From: Grifola frondosa
Lineage: Eukaryota > Basidiomycota > Agaricomycetes > Polyporales > Grifolaceae
Length of the DNA: 64,000 nucleotides
Assembly (NCBI GenBank): GCA_001683735.1
Contig: LUGG01000001.1
Coordinates: 3,224,001 to 3,288,000 of the forward strand
Direction: 5' to 3'
Part shown: positions 1-12,176 of the stretch, piece by piece
Layout of the letters: each line of letters opens with the position of its first letter
How positions within the stretch are numbered: the first letter of the stretch is position 1
Position numbers and translations under genes: made by a program
The notes under the pieces: model-generated
What the model saw: the letters and a program-made list of their open reading frames with translations, nothing else
The model's database searches: none
What the model was told of the DNA's origin: nothing

Positions 1-752
1 TGTACGAAGAGTATGTGCCGACGGAGGACGAACCCCGTGACAATTGGGGGAGTGCATCTTCAGTGTTAGCAAGCTCTGTATCAATCATACTAAGAGCGGC
101 TTCAGCCTCCACCGTGTTGTCGATGGAGTTACCGTCCAAATAGCTACAGGTATCTGAATGTCTTGTAAGAGGAGGCGACACTACGATTCTGCGCATCTGG
201 CATTCAGAAGATGCGTCGTCGCTATCGTCAGTTGAGTCAACTTCTGTATCTGCAAGTGGAACTGGTCAGTGACTACCAGCGTGATGGACTATGAAGCTTC
301 ACCTCGCAACTTCCTGGCATCGAGAATGACATCGCGCCCATCCAATCCAAGCAGCAACCCCAAATCCTTCAGGCCGTCGCAAGTCCAACCTCTCTCACTG
401 AGTTGCTACACCCGCGTACAGCGCTGACCGCCACGACCCCACCCGAACCAAATGATGTACCCAAATGCTTTGTATCGGCATCGATAATGATGCCGCGCTG
501 CCCCTTCCGAACGGCGCATTCGAATGCTTGATTCCTTCCCCGGAAGTCCCGCCTGAAGAATAATGCGCAGCTCAAATTCAATGGAACCGCCCTCGAATCC
601 ACTCATCCGCTTCATCGAGCTACCTGCATGCCCTCCTGCACCTCCCGCAGCCTGTCGTAAGTGAGACGTCGGCATCGTGCATGGGAGAGGGATGAATGGA
701 AGGTGGGCCGCATGGGCGAGTTCGATGGGGAGATTGTCCATTAAGTGAGATA
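1..752. other. Flank downstream of the Plavaka transposase, no gene recognised
   Basis: This stretch follows the stop codon of the minus-strand transposase gene. The open frames in it are short, overlap each other on both strands and resemble nothing I recognise. If the transposase belongs to a complete element, this would be its 3' non-coding and subterminal part, with the terminal inverted repeat possibly outside the window. I could not identify a terminus. Confidence 0.4.
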
Positions 753-3700
753 TCAGAAGATCGTCTCGAAAGCATGATGATCAGCAAATCGGTTCACATA
801 GAAGGAGCGAAACGCATCAAGAGCATTGTGTTCCGTTTATTGTCAGGAACAGGCTCGTTCCCATATACCCCGATCAAGTGTGCCGCACGCACAATTGAAT
901 CGAGATGGACAACAGAGAGAACAGGCGCACCGTGTTTTGACTCCGGCTGAACAATATACATGCCTGTGTCCTCGTCAGGCTCATCAGACATACGCTCATA
1001 CCAGCGAACTAGAGCGCAAGGGTACTTGATACCACGGAATTTGAATGAAAAGAATAGGTGGATGCGAACCACATCCAAGCCAAAGATCCCGGCGCGGCTG
1101 GAGTCGTGATTGATGAACGCACAGTCGAACCGAGGTGCAGTGCGCCACCACCATGGTGTAGCCCGTAAATGTTCACGGTGCATTCCGCCAATACCAGACG
1201 GATCACTAGGAGCGTAGTAGGTTGCAGCCGCTGAATAGAATACCGAGATCTGCTCTTGAAACAGTGGACACTCGTGAATCGGACATCCAGCCCAGGGAGT
1301 GCGCTATCCGGATTGAGTTGGTCGTAAAGGAACCGGCGGATGAGCTCCAAGAGCCTAGGTTGGTGAATCTCGTCACCGAGCGTATCTGCAGTACGGCAAT
1401 GTTGCGTTTCTACTGCACATGTTAGAAGTTGCTCTGAAAGATAGTAGGTACTTACGAGCTGTTGCGGCCATGACAACATACGAGAGCACGGTCGGACCAG
1501 GCACTGCGCCATCATCGTGACGGCGACTCTTGCGTTTTGTAACCACCGCTCCCGAATCCACGACTCTGATATGATCGAGTTCAGGATCCAGGTCTTCATC
1601 AGGGTCTGGAAGCACATCAATAAGTATACTGAATATGAATCAAGTCAGTACTCACGAAGAGCAAGATACGTTGCGAACAGGCATGTTCCGTTTAACATAC
1701 CCCTATCAGCAAAGTCCGTGCGAGAAGCGGCCAATTTGTCGAGTCGTTGGTTTGTTAACAACATCTGTCCGACCTCTTCAAACCGATTGGATCGTCTCCA
1801 TGGGTCCTTCACAGCATCAATATGCTTGGACTCCGTGATTGACGTGCACAGTCCATTCGGCGCTGCAAACGACCAAATCATGTCTAGATAATGGCGGAGG
1901 GAATGTTGACGGGGCAGAGAAAAACCATCAGAACTCCAGTAGTCTGAAAGATAGTTCTGTTCTTGTAGAACCGGTCGAGAGCGTCTTCCACAGCATCCAT
2001 CGTCGAGAGCGTGTGTACGTTTCGGCGAACAAGGTAACAGAATTCTAAAAAGCTCGAATGGCTCTTACCATCTCTCGTGGTACGTATCCGACAATTGCAG
2101 CCAGGTAAACCTGTACATGAGTAAGTCATTGATGATTATAGTGAAACAAATACTCACCTTCATCAATGCTTTCGAGTCGTCCCCGGTCCATTGCTTGAAA
2201 CCGCGCCCCTCGTGGAAACGTCGGAGGCCTGTAAACGGAGGTACCACGGCAATACTGTGAACAAATCTGGTTATCATGATGAACACCAAAACAATCATTT
2301 GTAAAACATACCGTCGATCTATATCTGCTAAGATCGCTTGTGCCGTGCGTTCGGATGGGTCTGGACAATATATTGCTCAACCCAGTCCACCAGATGGTCT
2401 TTGAAAGTTCCTTTGATAAGTTGATGGAGAATGTCCGGTGCGATGAGCTCATGGATGTCAGCTCGTGGGAAGTCGTTTGTGAACGGCTGTAAAGATTAAG
2501 TCAGTCAGCTCCGCAGAGATGAATTTAAAGTACTTCGGCGGGGGGAGGTATCAATCAGATATGCAGAGGTAAGGTCACAGACAAACCATTATGCGTACGG
2601 ATCCCCAACGTATCGTGAAGAGTGCGCGTACATTGAGTGATCCCAAAAAGGGATAAAGAAAGAATACTGTAAATAGAGACTAAACGCACCACAATATCAC
2701 CCACTAACCATATTCATCCCAAAGCGCTCCGAGTTCGAAAGCTGCGACCAGCTCCTCTGTATGATCCCGAGTGCGACGTCCGCCACCACCATCGAGATCG
2801 TTGAATCCGCGGTACACCTGAATAAAATAGCAATAAGTATGAAGACGGAAGAAAATGTAATGCTTACTTAGGACACCAGCCTTGACGACACAAGCAACAA
2901 GCGCTTGCTCAGGATAATCTGCAAGATAAGGCCTAACCCGTATATAACTCGTCGGAAGTGTCCATCAGAGCACGAACCACTCCGGCGTTGTCATCCCAGC
3001 CTTCAGTGATTGAAGGATGCGGGAGAGAGACGAATGGAAAAGTTGGCGTCGGAATTTCCGAAACTTGACGTCGTCCGCGTATTTTCGATCAGCTATGAAT
3101 CCATGGAAGTTCAGTTATAAGATGAAGAAAACCTTAATTAAGTAACTCACTTTTAGGTATTGCAAGAAAACCAAGAAGAGCGACGGCATTACGATGCGCG
3201 CGTCGCACGTTGTTGCGTACATTTCCGATTGAATATACAACGGATAATACTCGTTGTGACCTGTTGCTACCGAGACCGTTGTTTTGTCGCTACCTAGGAT
3301 AATTGGCACGAACGCCGCGCCGTTAGAGTCTATTGTGGGATCTTCCGTGATTTGTCCTAGAGAGAAATGAGCGAAATACTAGCAAGCGTAAGTAGAAGAA
3401 CACCAACCGCCTGTTGCCAAGCCCAATCACCCGACATAAGTCTTTTAAACGCCGTTCGCCATCATGAACTCCATGTAAGGAGCGAAATCCATTTCTCCGT
3501 TAAAGTCAGGGTTGCGAGCATGTTGTGGACGATACTTCGTGGATCGCGGAACCAGACATCATACTTCGCAGTCATCCACCGTGGTATGTTGCTCTGAGCA
3601 GAGCGCTGAGTACGACATCTCGAATGACTCCCATTTGACTCCCCAAGAGCGGTCGAATCAATCGTCCGATATAAGTCGGCATGGTTTGGAAATGGCCGCG

Positions 3701-4633
3701 GCGTTATACTTGAGCATAGAAGCCGTCCACAGGTTAAGTAAGTCGTCGATGATTCCGGCAGGAATCTGCGCACGCTTGTACATTGTTTCAGCTGTCTCAA
3801 AATCGATGCGGTCTTTATACGGTGACCAGTCCGTTGGCGGACGCGGCTCTGGGGGAGTTGGAGGCGTGTTCGGTGGCAGAAAATCGCCCTCTGCGTTACA
3901 TGGTTGTCCTGTTATTCGCTGGGTGAGCAAAGTACGTGATGAGTGCACACTGCTCACCATTCATCATGCCGTGGAACTCCTTCTCCAATCCTATTGGGTC
4001 CGTTTCACTCGGAAGATGCTCTTCAGGAACATGAGGGGGAATATCGTCATCCGCTTCATCGTCAGATCCATCCACATCACTGTCGGAGCTTGAGAGATTA
4101 TTGTCTTCCTCGAAGCCATCATCTATATGTAAGGTATGCATAAAATCCGCTATAGAAATGCTCTGGGACGTACCATCAAGACCTACGCCAAAGTCGTTCT
4201 CATACTCGTAGGTTCCATGTCGTCGAAGTTGTCAGGACTGCTGAAGTCGTCATCCGATGATATACCTTCGGGAAGGCCCATCGCGACGTCTTCATGGGGG
4301 CGGGTGGTCGCATCGCTGAAAGGATCCTCGTAAGAATGTTCGCCTCAGGTGAACTACCACCAGAGGCCCGCAAGCCCGTATTTGACCATACGTCCACGTC
4401 GCCATCCTCAGCGTCGGACCTAGCATATGGTGTGGATGAACGCTGTGGAGAAAAAGAAGGTCCAGGCACCGGGCTCAAGGTTTGATGGTGGATCCTAAAG
4501 TGTTGCGTGCGTCCAGCTTTGTTTCTGAATCCGCGGTGGCATTTCGTACAGAGGTATACTGTCGGCTTGTGTAAAACTAACTGAGATCTCCGTCGAAAGT
4601 TAGAGGTAGCGCGGCCGTTGGTGAGCGTGGCAT
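753..4633 (-). CDS. Plavaka-type DNA transposase, multi-exon, frames broken
   Basis: The pieces read in order like the Plavaka transposases (CACTA/EnSpm-related) that are abundant in Agaricomycetes. An N-terminal C2H2 zinc finger (CTKC then HFRIHH, about 4490-4550) is followed by an acidic Asp/Ser-rich stretch. Next come the family blocks [16 protein letters not shown] near 3820, [16 protein letters not shown] near 3540 and [20 protein letters not shown] near 3290. The blocks [13 protein letters not shown] near 2470, [17 protein letters not shown] near 2190, [18 protein letters not shown] near 1810 and the C-terminal [16 protein letters not shown] near 780 complete it. Introns of about 50 nt separate several blocks. 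I place the start at 4633 because that ATG leads into the finger. At least five one-base losses break the frame (near 4580, 4325, 4215, 2355 and 825). The protein would bind element ends and catalyse cut-and-paste transposition; as written here it is not continuous. Confidence 0.85.
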
Positions 4634-4889
4634 GGTTGACGCTAGGTTGGGCCGAAGCGCAATATATCGAGAGGCTGTTGCAGAGACAAAATTAAAGGTT
4701 GCACAAGTGCAGAAAAGACTTAGCTGTACATACCTGTGCCGTCAGTGGTAAGTCCAGACCGTGCGCGTAAATTTCCGATGCCTTCACGACGAACTGCAAT
4801 TAAGCGCCTGATTGCGTGGCATTCTACTTCAACAATCAACACAACAGTCTTCAGTCTGTGAAACTCACCAAGTCCTCTTGCTAGAGTCT
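4634..4889. promoter_or_regulatory. Shared divergent promoter region
   Basis: This 256-bp gap separates the start codons of the Plavaka transposase (minus) and the conserved unknown gene (plus). The arrangement implies a bidirectional promoter or two overlapping ones. I did not find a convincing TATA box; this is inferred from the layout only. Confidence 0.4.
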
Positions 4890-5803
4890 ATGCCTATTAC
4901 GCGTCCATCAAACGCAACTCGGCGTCCTGGTCTTGTAGACCTTGGACCCAAAAAGCGGAGCCATGCTGAAGTGCAAGCCGAGCGCGAGGCAACCGCCAAA
5001 AAGCAAAAGAACAAGGCAGAGGATCAGGAGAAAGCGCAGAAGCGTATTGCGGAGCTGGAGGATTCCATTGTTCGTACTGACGCACAGACAGCCGCAGACC
5101 GTATCGACCGATCAAGAAAGCTCGTGCGCCAGGGCGCTATGGCAGATGTGACAAAGCCCCCCAAGGAAAAACAACAGCGCCCCAAGCCAGCTCCAAAGCG
5201 ACGTCCTCAAGCTAAAAAGAATACAAGCGCGACGGATGGCACGTTCAGTGAAGTCGATACTGAGCTGAACTCCAGTGTGCTATCGGAGCTGGAGAAGCTG
5301 GATGAGGAGAAGATGGATGAGGGCGAGGACGAGAACGAGAGTGAAGATGAGGGCGAGACGGAAGAGGAGGGACAGAAGCCAGCTAAGAATATAAAGAAGA
5401 CAGGTATTAGGGACCGTATTGCTGCAAATCGCAAGACGACCGACGGTTCTGCCATCGTCGACTTAACGGGCTCCGATGAGCAGTCTTTTAAGCAGGCCGA
5501 CAAGAGCAAGGCCGCGAAGGAGCCTGAGAAGCAGCCTGTGACGAAGAAAGGCAAGCAGATTGAGAGAACTGCACCGAAGAAAAAGTGAGTCCTTTGATGA
5601 CATACCTTCTGATTTAAATTGATGCACTTTGATCTATTTAGAGCTAAGGAGGCAACGTCTGTGGCCAAGTTTTCCGGTCTTTCCAGTCAGTGGGGAGCGT
5701 CAGAGAGCAGCGAGTCTGCTTGGAATGGAAATGTTGCAGCCAGAAGCCACACTGGGGCATCGAAGGCAATGGTACCGCGCCAGTCACTCCTAATCTGGCA
5801 CGC
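4890..5803 (+). CDS. Conserved agaricomycete protein of unknown function, 5' part (exons 1-2), split by an LTR element
   Basis: Exon 1 is 4890-5584 and exon 2 is 5642-5771, joined over a 57-nt intron. The product begins with an N-terminal motif MPITRPSNATRRPG. A basic coiled region rich in Lys, Glu and Ala follows, then an acidic Glu/Asp tract around residues 150-180 and a conserved AKFSG..SQW-like block in exon 2. Such proteins are recurrent in Agaricomycetes; their role is unknown, and the charge pattern suggests a nuclear protein. Exon 2 ends at a donor (GTACCG, 5772) and a CTAAT branch-like site lies at 5790-5794. The retrotransposon enters at 5804, before the acceptor, which is found at 24731-24735. 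The upstream ATG at 4812 is in frame, but 4890 fits the family start better. Confidence 0.75.
5800..5803. repeat. Target site duplication, left copy (ACGC)
   Basis: ACGC directly precedes the left LTR and is repeated at 24711-24714 after the right LTR. One more base to the left does not match, so the duplication is 4 bp. Confidence 0.8.
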
Positions 5804-7835
5804 TGTAAGGGGTTATTGACGTACGTGAGAGTTCCTGTCTGAGAATAAATTTCTAACACAAGAATTTGTTCACAGAAGGATTTATTTTTCAAGCAAGGGG
5901 TTCAGTAAAACTGAATTATAAGCAGCAAGAAATTTAAAAGCCTTCAATACTTCAATGTGCACCAAGCGTGACGGGTTTTCCTACTTTTCCGGTCAGAGGC
6001 TCAGCCGAGTCCGGAAATCCGAGATTTATCAAATATATAAGATTCAGGTACGTAGATTCCAAATGAATGTCAGGGATATTACTTGCTAACACTTGCGACT
6101 TCAATTCCTGGTCTCGTGAGTGTGCTCAACCTAGCCTACTGTCCTGTAGGGTCCTTGAGTCTTCCTGCCTGGGTCTGTACTTTCAGAGCACTTGTCTGAA
6201 CAGTCAAACAGCCCAAGAAACTTCTTGTTTCGAACTTAAACTTGCACTTTCCTTACGCTGCAATCTGCTGTCTTGCTACTGAGAATATTCTACTGCAGAG
6301 TACTCAACCTATCCTACTTTCCTTGTAGGGTCCTTGAGATGCTCTTCTTGGACTTGTACTACCAGAGCTCAGTCTGGTCAGGTGACAATCCAAGGTGAAA
6401 TTCACACAGAAGGAGAGGGCACACAGATGTCTGGGGTGAAAGTGGATAAAAACTATATTATTCTCAGGGGGCAGTTTGGCCTGCTTTTATACCCTGAGGA
6501 AATTCTAGAACATTCCATTCCCTATGGGCCTGGAACATTCTAGGCTATGTTACAAAAGTACAAAAAACTACATAATTATTACAAGATTTCCTTTCTCAGC
6601 TCATTTCTGCACCAAATCCTTCTGTTCTATTCATATCTCCTACTTTTCTCCTGATCTCTGTAGCTGGGCCTTGTCTAGATGGTCTGGGCTCATGGTCTGG
6701 GTGGTCCTAGTTCTAATCTGGGTCTGCCTGGGCTTGCAAAGTGGGGCCATAAGTGACAGCACCCTAGATTTGAGGGTATCTTTTGCTAAACCTAGGTCAC
6801 ACTGGGCCTTTGAAAAAGGGCTAGGCCATTCCGGAACCTTCTAGGGTCCTGTATGTTGGTCTAGGCTCAGGGTCCAGGTGGTCAAACAACTTGCCTGGGC
6901 TTGTCCGGGTCTTTAAACTGGTGTTCTAACTCAGAGTACCCTAAATTTGAGGGTGTTCTTCAATGAGCCTAGGTTGTGCTGGGCTTTTGAAAAGACCTGG
7001 AGCATTCTGGACCTTCTCAGAGTCTGTAGGCTTGCCTAGGCCTTGTCTAGGTCCTTTTTCAATTAGCCTTTGAACCATTTAAATCCTTCTGATAATCATT
7101 TTTATATATGCCCATTTACCAAGCACATTTCTTTGACTTTTTGGAATAATGCAAACTGAGTGCTAACTGTGAAAGAGGGAAAAATGTATACAGTGTCATG
7201 TGACCTAGTTCTTCCATCCATGCCCTTCATAGATCAACAGAAAGTCATCCATCAGTCTCGCATCTCCTGCTTGCAGCATGTTCTTCGGCAATTCAACTAT
7301 ATCGCTGTTCGGCTTCAACATTCCTCTGCGATGAGCAATGTTCCAAATGATCCATGCATCCAACCATTCAAACATGGCTAGAATGGAATAGGGAACTCCC
7401 ACTGCTACTTCTTGGGTGCCTGTGTAATGCTCCACAGCAACAATGACTCGAGTCTCCTGAAATTGAAGGATGCGGGTGATTTGTCCTGTAAACTCGATGT
7501 TGGGTCCCAAAAGATGAAGGGGACCAGAGAAATAGACTGGAATAAGATGATCCTGGACTGGATCGAGGATGAGAATATGTTTGCGAGTCTGTCGATGCAC
7601 TCGATAGTAGGGAACCTGAATATCACAAGGGTATGAAGTTGCCTGCATGATGGTGGTGGACGGGAACAAGAATGCCTGGAAATAGCCGAACAAAATTATG
7701 CTTTATTTATGAGTATAAGCACGTGATCATATTCCCGATTTGATGTCCCATGCCATATCATTTACTGATGACAGGATGTGCAAAATCAATGTTATTTTGC
7801 CATGTCCAGGTACCAAACACATTTGGTGCGTGACA
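5804..7835 (-). repeat. 3' LTR (left copy), 2032 bp
   Basis: Direct copy of 22678-24710. Because the element runs leftward, this is its 3' LTR. It contains two internally duplicated stretches. One is about 6119-6200 against 6299-6380 (both hold the words GGGTCCTTGAG and CAGAGC). The other is about 6675-6850 against 6855-7030 (both hold CTAGG, TTTGAGGGT and TTTTGAAAA). A 2-kb LTR is long for the family. Confidence 0.95.
7205..7693 (-). CDS. ORF inside the 3' LTR, identical to the copy in the 5' LTR
   Basis: Same 162-codon frame as at 24080-24568, identical because the LTRs are copies. In this position it lies downstream of integrase and could be read from the end of the genomic transcript. 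Confidence 0.45.
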   Translation of the reverse strand: MFGYFQAFLFPSTTIMQATSYPCDIQVPYYRVHRQTRKHILILDPVQDHLIPVYFSGPLHLLGPNIEFTGQITRILQFQETRVIVAVEHYTGTQEVAVGVPYSILAMFEWLDAWIIWNIAHRRGMLKPNSDIVELPKNMLQAGDARLMDDFLLIYEGHGWKN

Positions 7836-7846
7836 TCCGCCCCACA
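7836..7846 (-). other. Putative polypurine tract
   Basis: Immediately upstream of the 3' LTR in element orientation the minus strand reads TGTGGGGCGGA. This short purine-rich run is where plus-strand priming normally occurs. Confidence 0.5.
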
Positions 7847-7894
7847 GTTACTCGACTGTCCCCAGTCGTCAATTCCTTTTCATCTTCTCCTTTT

Positions 7895-9231
7895 CTATCT
7901 ATGGCTTCTGGTTCGCTGACTAACTGGTTCCCGATCTTCATTCAAGTCTGGCTCATTATCTATGGACACAATTTGCTCATTATCATTCCATGTTTCCTCA
8001 TTTTCCTGTTCTATTTCCTGCATCATTGGGTACAGCATAAATTCTGGCTCATCTGCCAAACTCTCCAGGTCATCGTCTGATGGATGGTATTGTAGAAGCC
8101 TGAATGCAGCTACATTCTCTCTAATTATGTCTCCATTTAGTTCCTTCAAGACATATGCTCCTCCTCGGGTTCTTCTTACAACTTCGTATGGTCCTAGATA
8201 TCTTGGCTTATGTTTTCTATTCATTTCTTGCTCAACAGCTGAGTTTCGCTTAAGAACTAAATCTCCTGGTGAATATGATTCTCGGAATAATCGGTGAGCA
8301 AATTTCTTTTCGAATTGCTCCTTAGAAGCCAACCGTGATTTGGCTAGAGCTTTTGCAGCTCGGGCTATATCTTCTGGTCTATGTTCTAGTTGCCGTATTC
8401 GCAAGGCTAGAAGGTCTGAATGAGACATGTCTTTATGAAATCCTTCTACCAAAAAGGTGGCTTCTCGCAAATCCATTGGAAATACTGGATGGACTCCATG
8501 TAATAGATAGTAAGGACTGAATCCTGTGGCTCGTCTTGTGGTAACACGATCTGCAAATAAAGCATGTGACAAGAGATCTGGCCATTGGGATATTCTTCCT
8601 TCACAGGCTTTAACCAATGCTTCCCTCAGAATGAAATGTCCTCGTTCAACTACTCCATTAGCTCGAGAATTATAGGCAGATATTCGTACATGAGGAATAC
8701 CATATTTGAGAACTAATTTCTCAAATGCCCCTTTGGTCTCAGGTCCATTATCTGTGGTAACTTGACCTGTGGCCCCATATCTACAGACTATCTGTTCCCA
8801 GAAAAACTTTGCTACTGATTCTGAGGATGTACTATTCAAGGCCCGTGCTTCTGTTACGCCTGACAAGTCATCTCGACAAGCCACTATACATGTCTTTTTA
8901 CCGCTGTGGGCATAAACATTATGTCCATATAGACTTTGGTAAATAAGGTGGCTGGTGTGGAAATTCGAAGAGGGATTGCTACCTTCCGAATGCTTCGCAT
9001 TTGGCATTCTCTACAGGATTGCACATGATGATGCACATCTGCCCGATAAAATGGCCAAAAGAAGCGTAATCGTACAGTTTCAAAGGTAGCATACTCTCCT
9101 CGGTGTCCTAGTTCATCATGTGCTTGCTTGAGAATTGCAATTCTCTCATTGGCTTCTAACACTACACGTGTGGGTATTCCATTTTCTGTCTCCTGAACAT
9201 CATATTCTCTTTCACGAAATAATGCTTGCAT
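7895..9231 (-). CDS. pol: Integrase of the LTR element
   Basis: The HHCC zinc-binding part (HDELGHRG with CRECQMRS) lies at 9010-9130. The catalytic core has Asp in CRDDLSGVTEA, Asp in TTDNGPET and Glu in SRANGVVERGH. A GPY/F-type module (YLGPYEVVRRTRGG near 8200) is followed by a polar tail to the stop at 7895. No chromodomain is visible. The enzyme inserts the cDNA into the genome. A one-base loss near 8895, in a short A run on the coding strand, separates the zinc-binding part from the core. Confidence 0.9.
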
Positions 9232-11296
9232 CTTCTAGCAAATCGCAATTTTGCAGCTGGGTTGGGAAAGCTAGGCATTTCCAGAGTAACCAAGAAATCT
9301 CTGATTTGTCGAAGAGAAATATCCTGTGACGTTGTAGTTGAAATAAACACTCTTGTGTCTGGTTCAATTGTCTCTGGAAAAGGTCCATAGGTTTTCTTAC
9401 TCTGTTCTGGTTGCAAAAGCCTGACAAACAAAGCAATATTATCTAACCATTCATCATCGTCTCCTTCAATTATTTCTCCTTCTCCTAGTGCTCTTCGTGA
9501 TAAGGCATCTGGTCCCTTATGTTGTGCTGCTGGCACGTGAATCAATTTAAAGTCAAACAGAAGGATTCCCTGAATCCAACGGTTAATGGTCGCATTAGGC
9601 TGCAAGTCGGGTTCATTTAGCATTCCTTTGATGTATTTTGCATCGACTTCAACATGGAGGTTCTTCACACCTACCAAGTATAGTCTGAAATGCCTCAATG
9701 CCCTATATAAACCATAAAGCTCTAACTTTGGCTGACTGTAATTTGACTCGGTTTCCTTCATTGGTAAAGAACCATATCGAGCTGGCCTCTTCTTTCCATC
9801 ATCATCAATTTGTGAGAGAATAAATCCGACAGCATACTTGCTAGAGTCTACTGATAAGATAATTGGATTTTCTGACTGATAGTTAATTGGACGAAGGGCA
9901 GGTGCTGATGATATCAATTCTTTAAGAGCATCGAAAGATGCTTGCCTACGTGAATCCCATGAAAATTCGGCTCCTTTAAAAGTTAATTCTTTCATTGGCC
10001 GAATTTGTTCAGAATAATTCTCTATCCAAATTCGAACTGTTCCACATAATCCCATGAATCCTCTGACCTCCTTAATTGAGCGAGGAGTGGGCCAGTTCTG
10101 TATCTTGCATACTTTATCATCTTCTGGCATTCTTCCTTCCGGTGTACATTTCTGTCCAACAATTACTACTTGTGGCTTACAAATTTGGGACTTGGGTCCA
10201 GAAAATGTAAGTCCAGCTTGACCAACTCTATGCATTATCCTATGAACGTCTAGCGCATGTTCCCATATGAATCTTCGAATACCAGGATTTTGTGATAGAA
10301 CTTCTGGATTTCCTTCTTTATCCGGATATATTGTGTTAGGACCTTTGATGGGTAAGTCATCAATAAACACATTTGCTATATGCGGAATTTCCTCTTGTAA
10401 TACAAATGTCATACATGCTTGAAATTCTGCTGGAGAATTTGTGAAGCCCATTGGCATTGACGTAATTCGTAACAGTCCAAGTGGTGAAAGAAATGCTGTC
10501 ATATCTCTGCTGGTAATATCGACTTTCCTGGCATCAAAGGCCCAGAATAAGTCAAACACTGAATAACACTGTCTTCCAGCAAATGGTTCCACAAATGCAT
10601 CCAATATCGGGGGCACACCTGCATCTCGAATTGTAATTGCATTAAGTGGTTGAAGATCATGGACAATTCTTAAATTGCCATTTTTCTTCAACACACAAAA
10701 CCATTTTGATCTATAAGATGATTGACATCGCTCGTACACTCCTGCTTCAATCTTTTCTCGTAATAAATTAACACCTTATCTCGAATTCCTGGTGCTATGG
10801 GGATATTCTTATCAACCCATGGTACATGTGGTATTACCGGAATTATATAAGGGGAAAAGTAATCCTCTCGAAATGTTCCTCGTTCAGTTTCATCAAAGGC
10901 TAGAACTCTTTCATTTATCTGAATTATATGCTTAAATAATTTTTCTTCTTCAGGCCATAGAAATCCTTCTTCATTTATCTTTATCTGCTCTAATCGTTCT
11001 GTAGTTAGTCTCTTTGTGGGTATAAAGTCTGGTGGGTTAAAAGGTAGCTGTAATAATGAGTCTAGCGGGTTCTCCGGGAAGCATCGTTTTACACGTGCAT
11101 CTTCTGGAAAGACACCGGGGACTGGTTTCACCCTTCGGTCCACTGGCTTATATACATATACTGCATTGCTTACACAATCCTTTGATTGTGTCATGCTGTG
11201 TTCTGCTAGGTAATTCTGTGACTTTACGCTGTTTGCGGGAAGCGAGATACTAATGGATGGTATACAACTCATTTTAGTATCCTTGGCTTGCTTCAC
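9162..11296 (-). CDS. pol: Reverse transcriptase and RNase H of the LTR element
   Basis: The N-terminal connection KPVPGVFPEDARVKR leads to RT blocks YRSKWFCVLKKNG, ITSMPMGFTNSPAEFQ and VFIDDLP, where the catalytic YxDD is the FIDD variant. RNase H follows, with the blocks LSVDSSKYAVGFIL, EVDAKYIKG and KGPDALSRRALGEG. RT copies element RNA into DNA and RNase H removes the template. One base is missing near 10755, where two frames overlap between 10688 and 10739, and another near 9200 where the protein should continue to integrase. Confidence 0.9.
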
Positions 11297-11299
11297 GAC

Positions 11300-12176
11300 T
11301 TCACTGAGTGTTGGCTGGTTGAGATAACAATAAATGGGGCTCTGAAAACTGGGGGTGAAAATACACCAAATATAGTCCAGATATGTCTAGTTTAACGTCA
11401 GTTACGGACGATTATCCTGATGTGCTACTGGTGGTCCCATCTGTTTTCGGCCATTTATCCATCCCGAGTTTCTTGGCCATAGTCTTCTTCAACATAATTA
11501 CTCGCAATGACTCTTTGTCTCTTGCCTTCGGTTTCCCTAATGGTCTTCTTCGGCTTCCTTCTTTTTTCTGCCACGCCCTCTTGCCTTTTGGACTTGGGTC
11601 TATAGGTTTAGGAGGTGGCGCATACAGCCCATCTTCCAATTCTTCTTCCTTATCTTGTTTACCTCTTCATCTCTCTCTCCTCCTGTCCTTCGGCCTCTAT
11701 TTCTTCACTTGTGAATGACTCAGATAGTGGATGTTCATATAGAGAGCAGTCCATGATTGTGCCTTTCGTAATAAGCTTGATTCAAGCTGATAGAATTTAG
11801 ATAGTGAATGTGGATCGAACTGAAAAGGCTCTAGTAGAGACAACTTCTGTTTGGAATGTTTTCCGTTGTTTTTCCTTATTTGCCTTTTGCTTATTACGTC
11901 TACATTTTCGAGCTATATCTTCCATAGTCTGTTTCCTAGTACGCGCTTGGGAAGCCTGTTTTTTTTTCTATAAGCTTTCTGTTTTTCTTTCTTTTCCATT
12001 TCTTTCAGCAACTTGGCTATATACTTCTTTCTAAATTCCGGATCTTTCAAGCTCTCCTCCAAAGATGGGGGTGTCATTGTAAGAAATTCTAGAGGGTGTT
12101 CTTTGGTTCTGGTCCTACAGATCTCTTCCTCCTTATATACTTGGAGTGTCCTGGGTCTAGGCTCTTCATGAGTCAT
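11300..12176 (-). CDS. N-terminal basic region of the RT-integrase ORF
   Basis: The frame beginning MTHEEPRPRTLQVYKEEE at 12176 is followed by a Lys/Arg/Glu-rich helical stretch (KKYIAKLLKEMEKKEKQK) and, after frame displacements, by a Lys-rich segment near 11412-11639 before joining the RT connection region at 11296. It looks like the start of a second ORF separate from gag-protease. Its function is unknown; the charge suggests RNA or DNA contact. Confidence 0.45.

Noticed and set aside
5207..5668. 153-codon minus-strand ORF with a hydrophobic and Ser-rich translation
   Set aside because: Shadow of the Glu/Asp-rich tract of the plus-strand conserved gene.
6067..6844. Plus-strand ORFs in the LTRs (71 and 106 codons)
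   Set aside because: They are identical in both LTRs only because the LTRs are copies, overlap repeated low-information sequence and are not protein-like, unlike the minus-strand 162-codon ORF.
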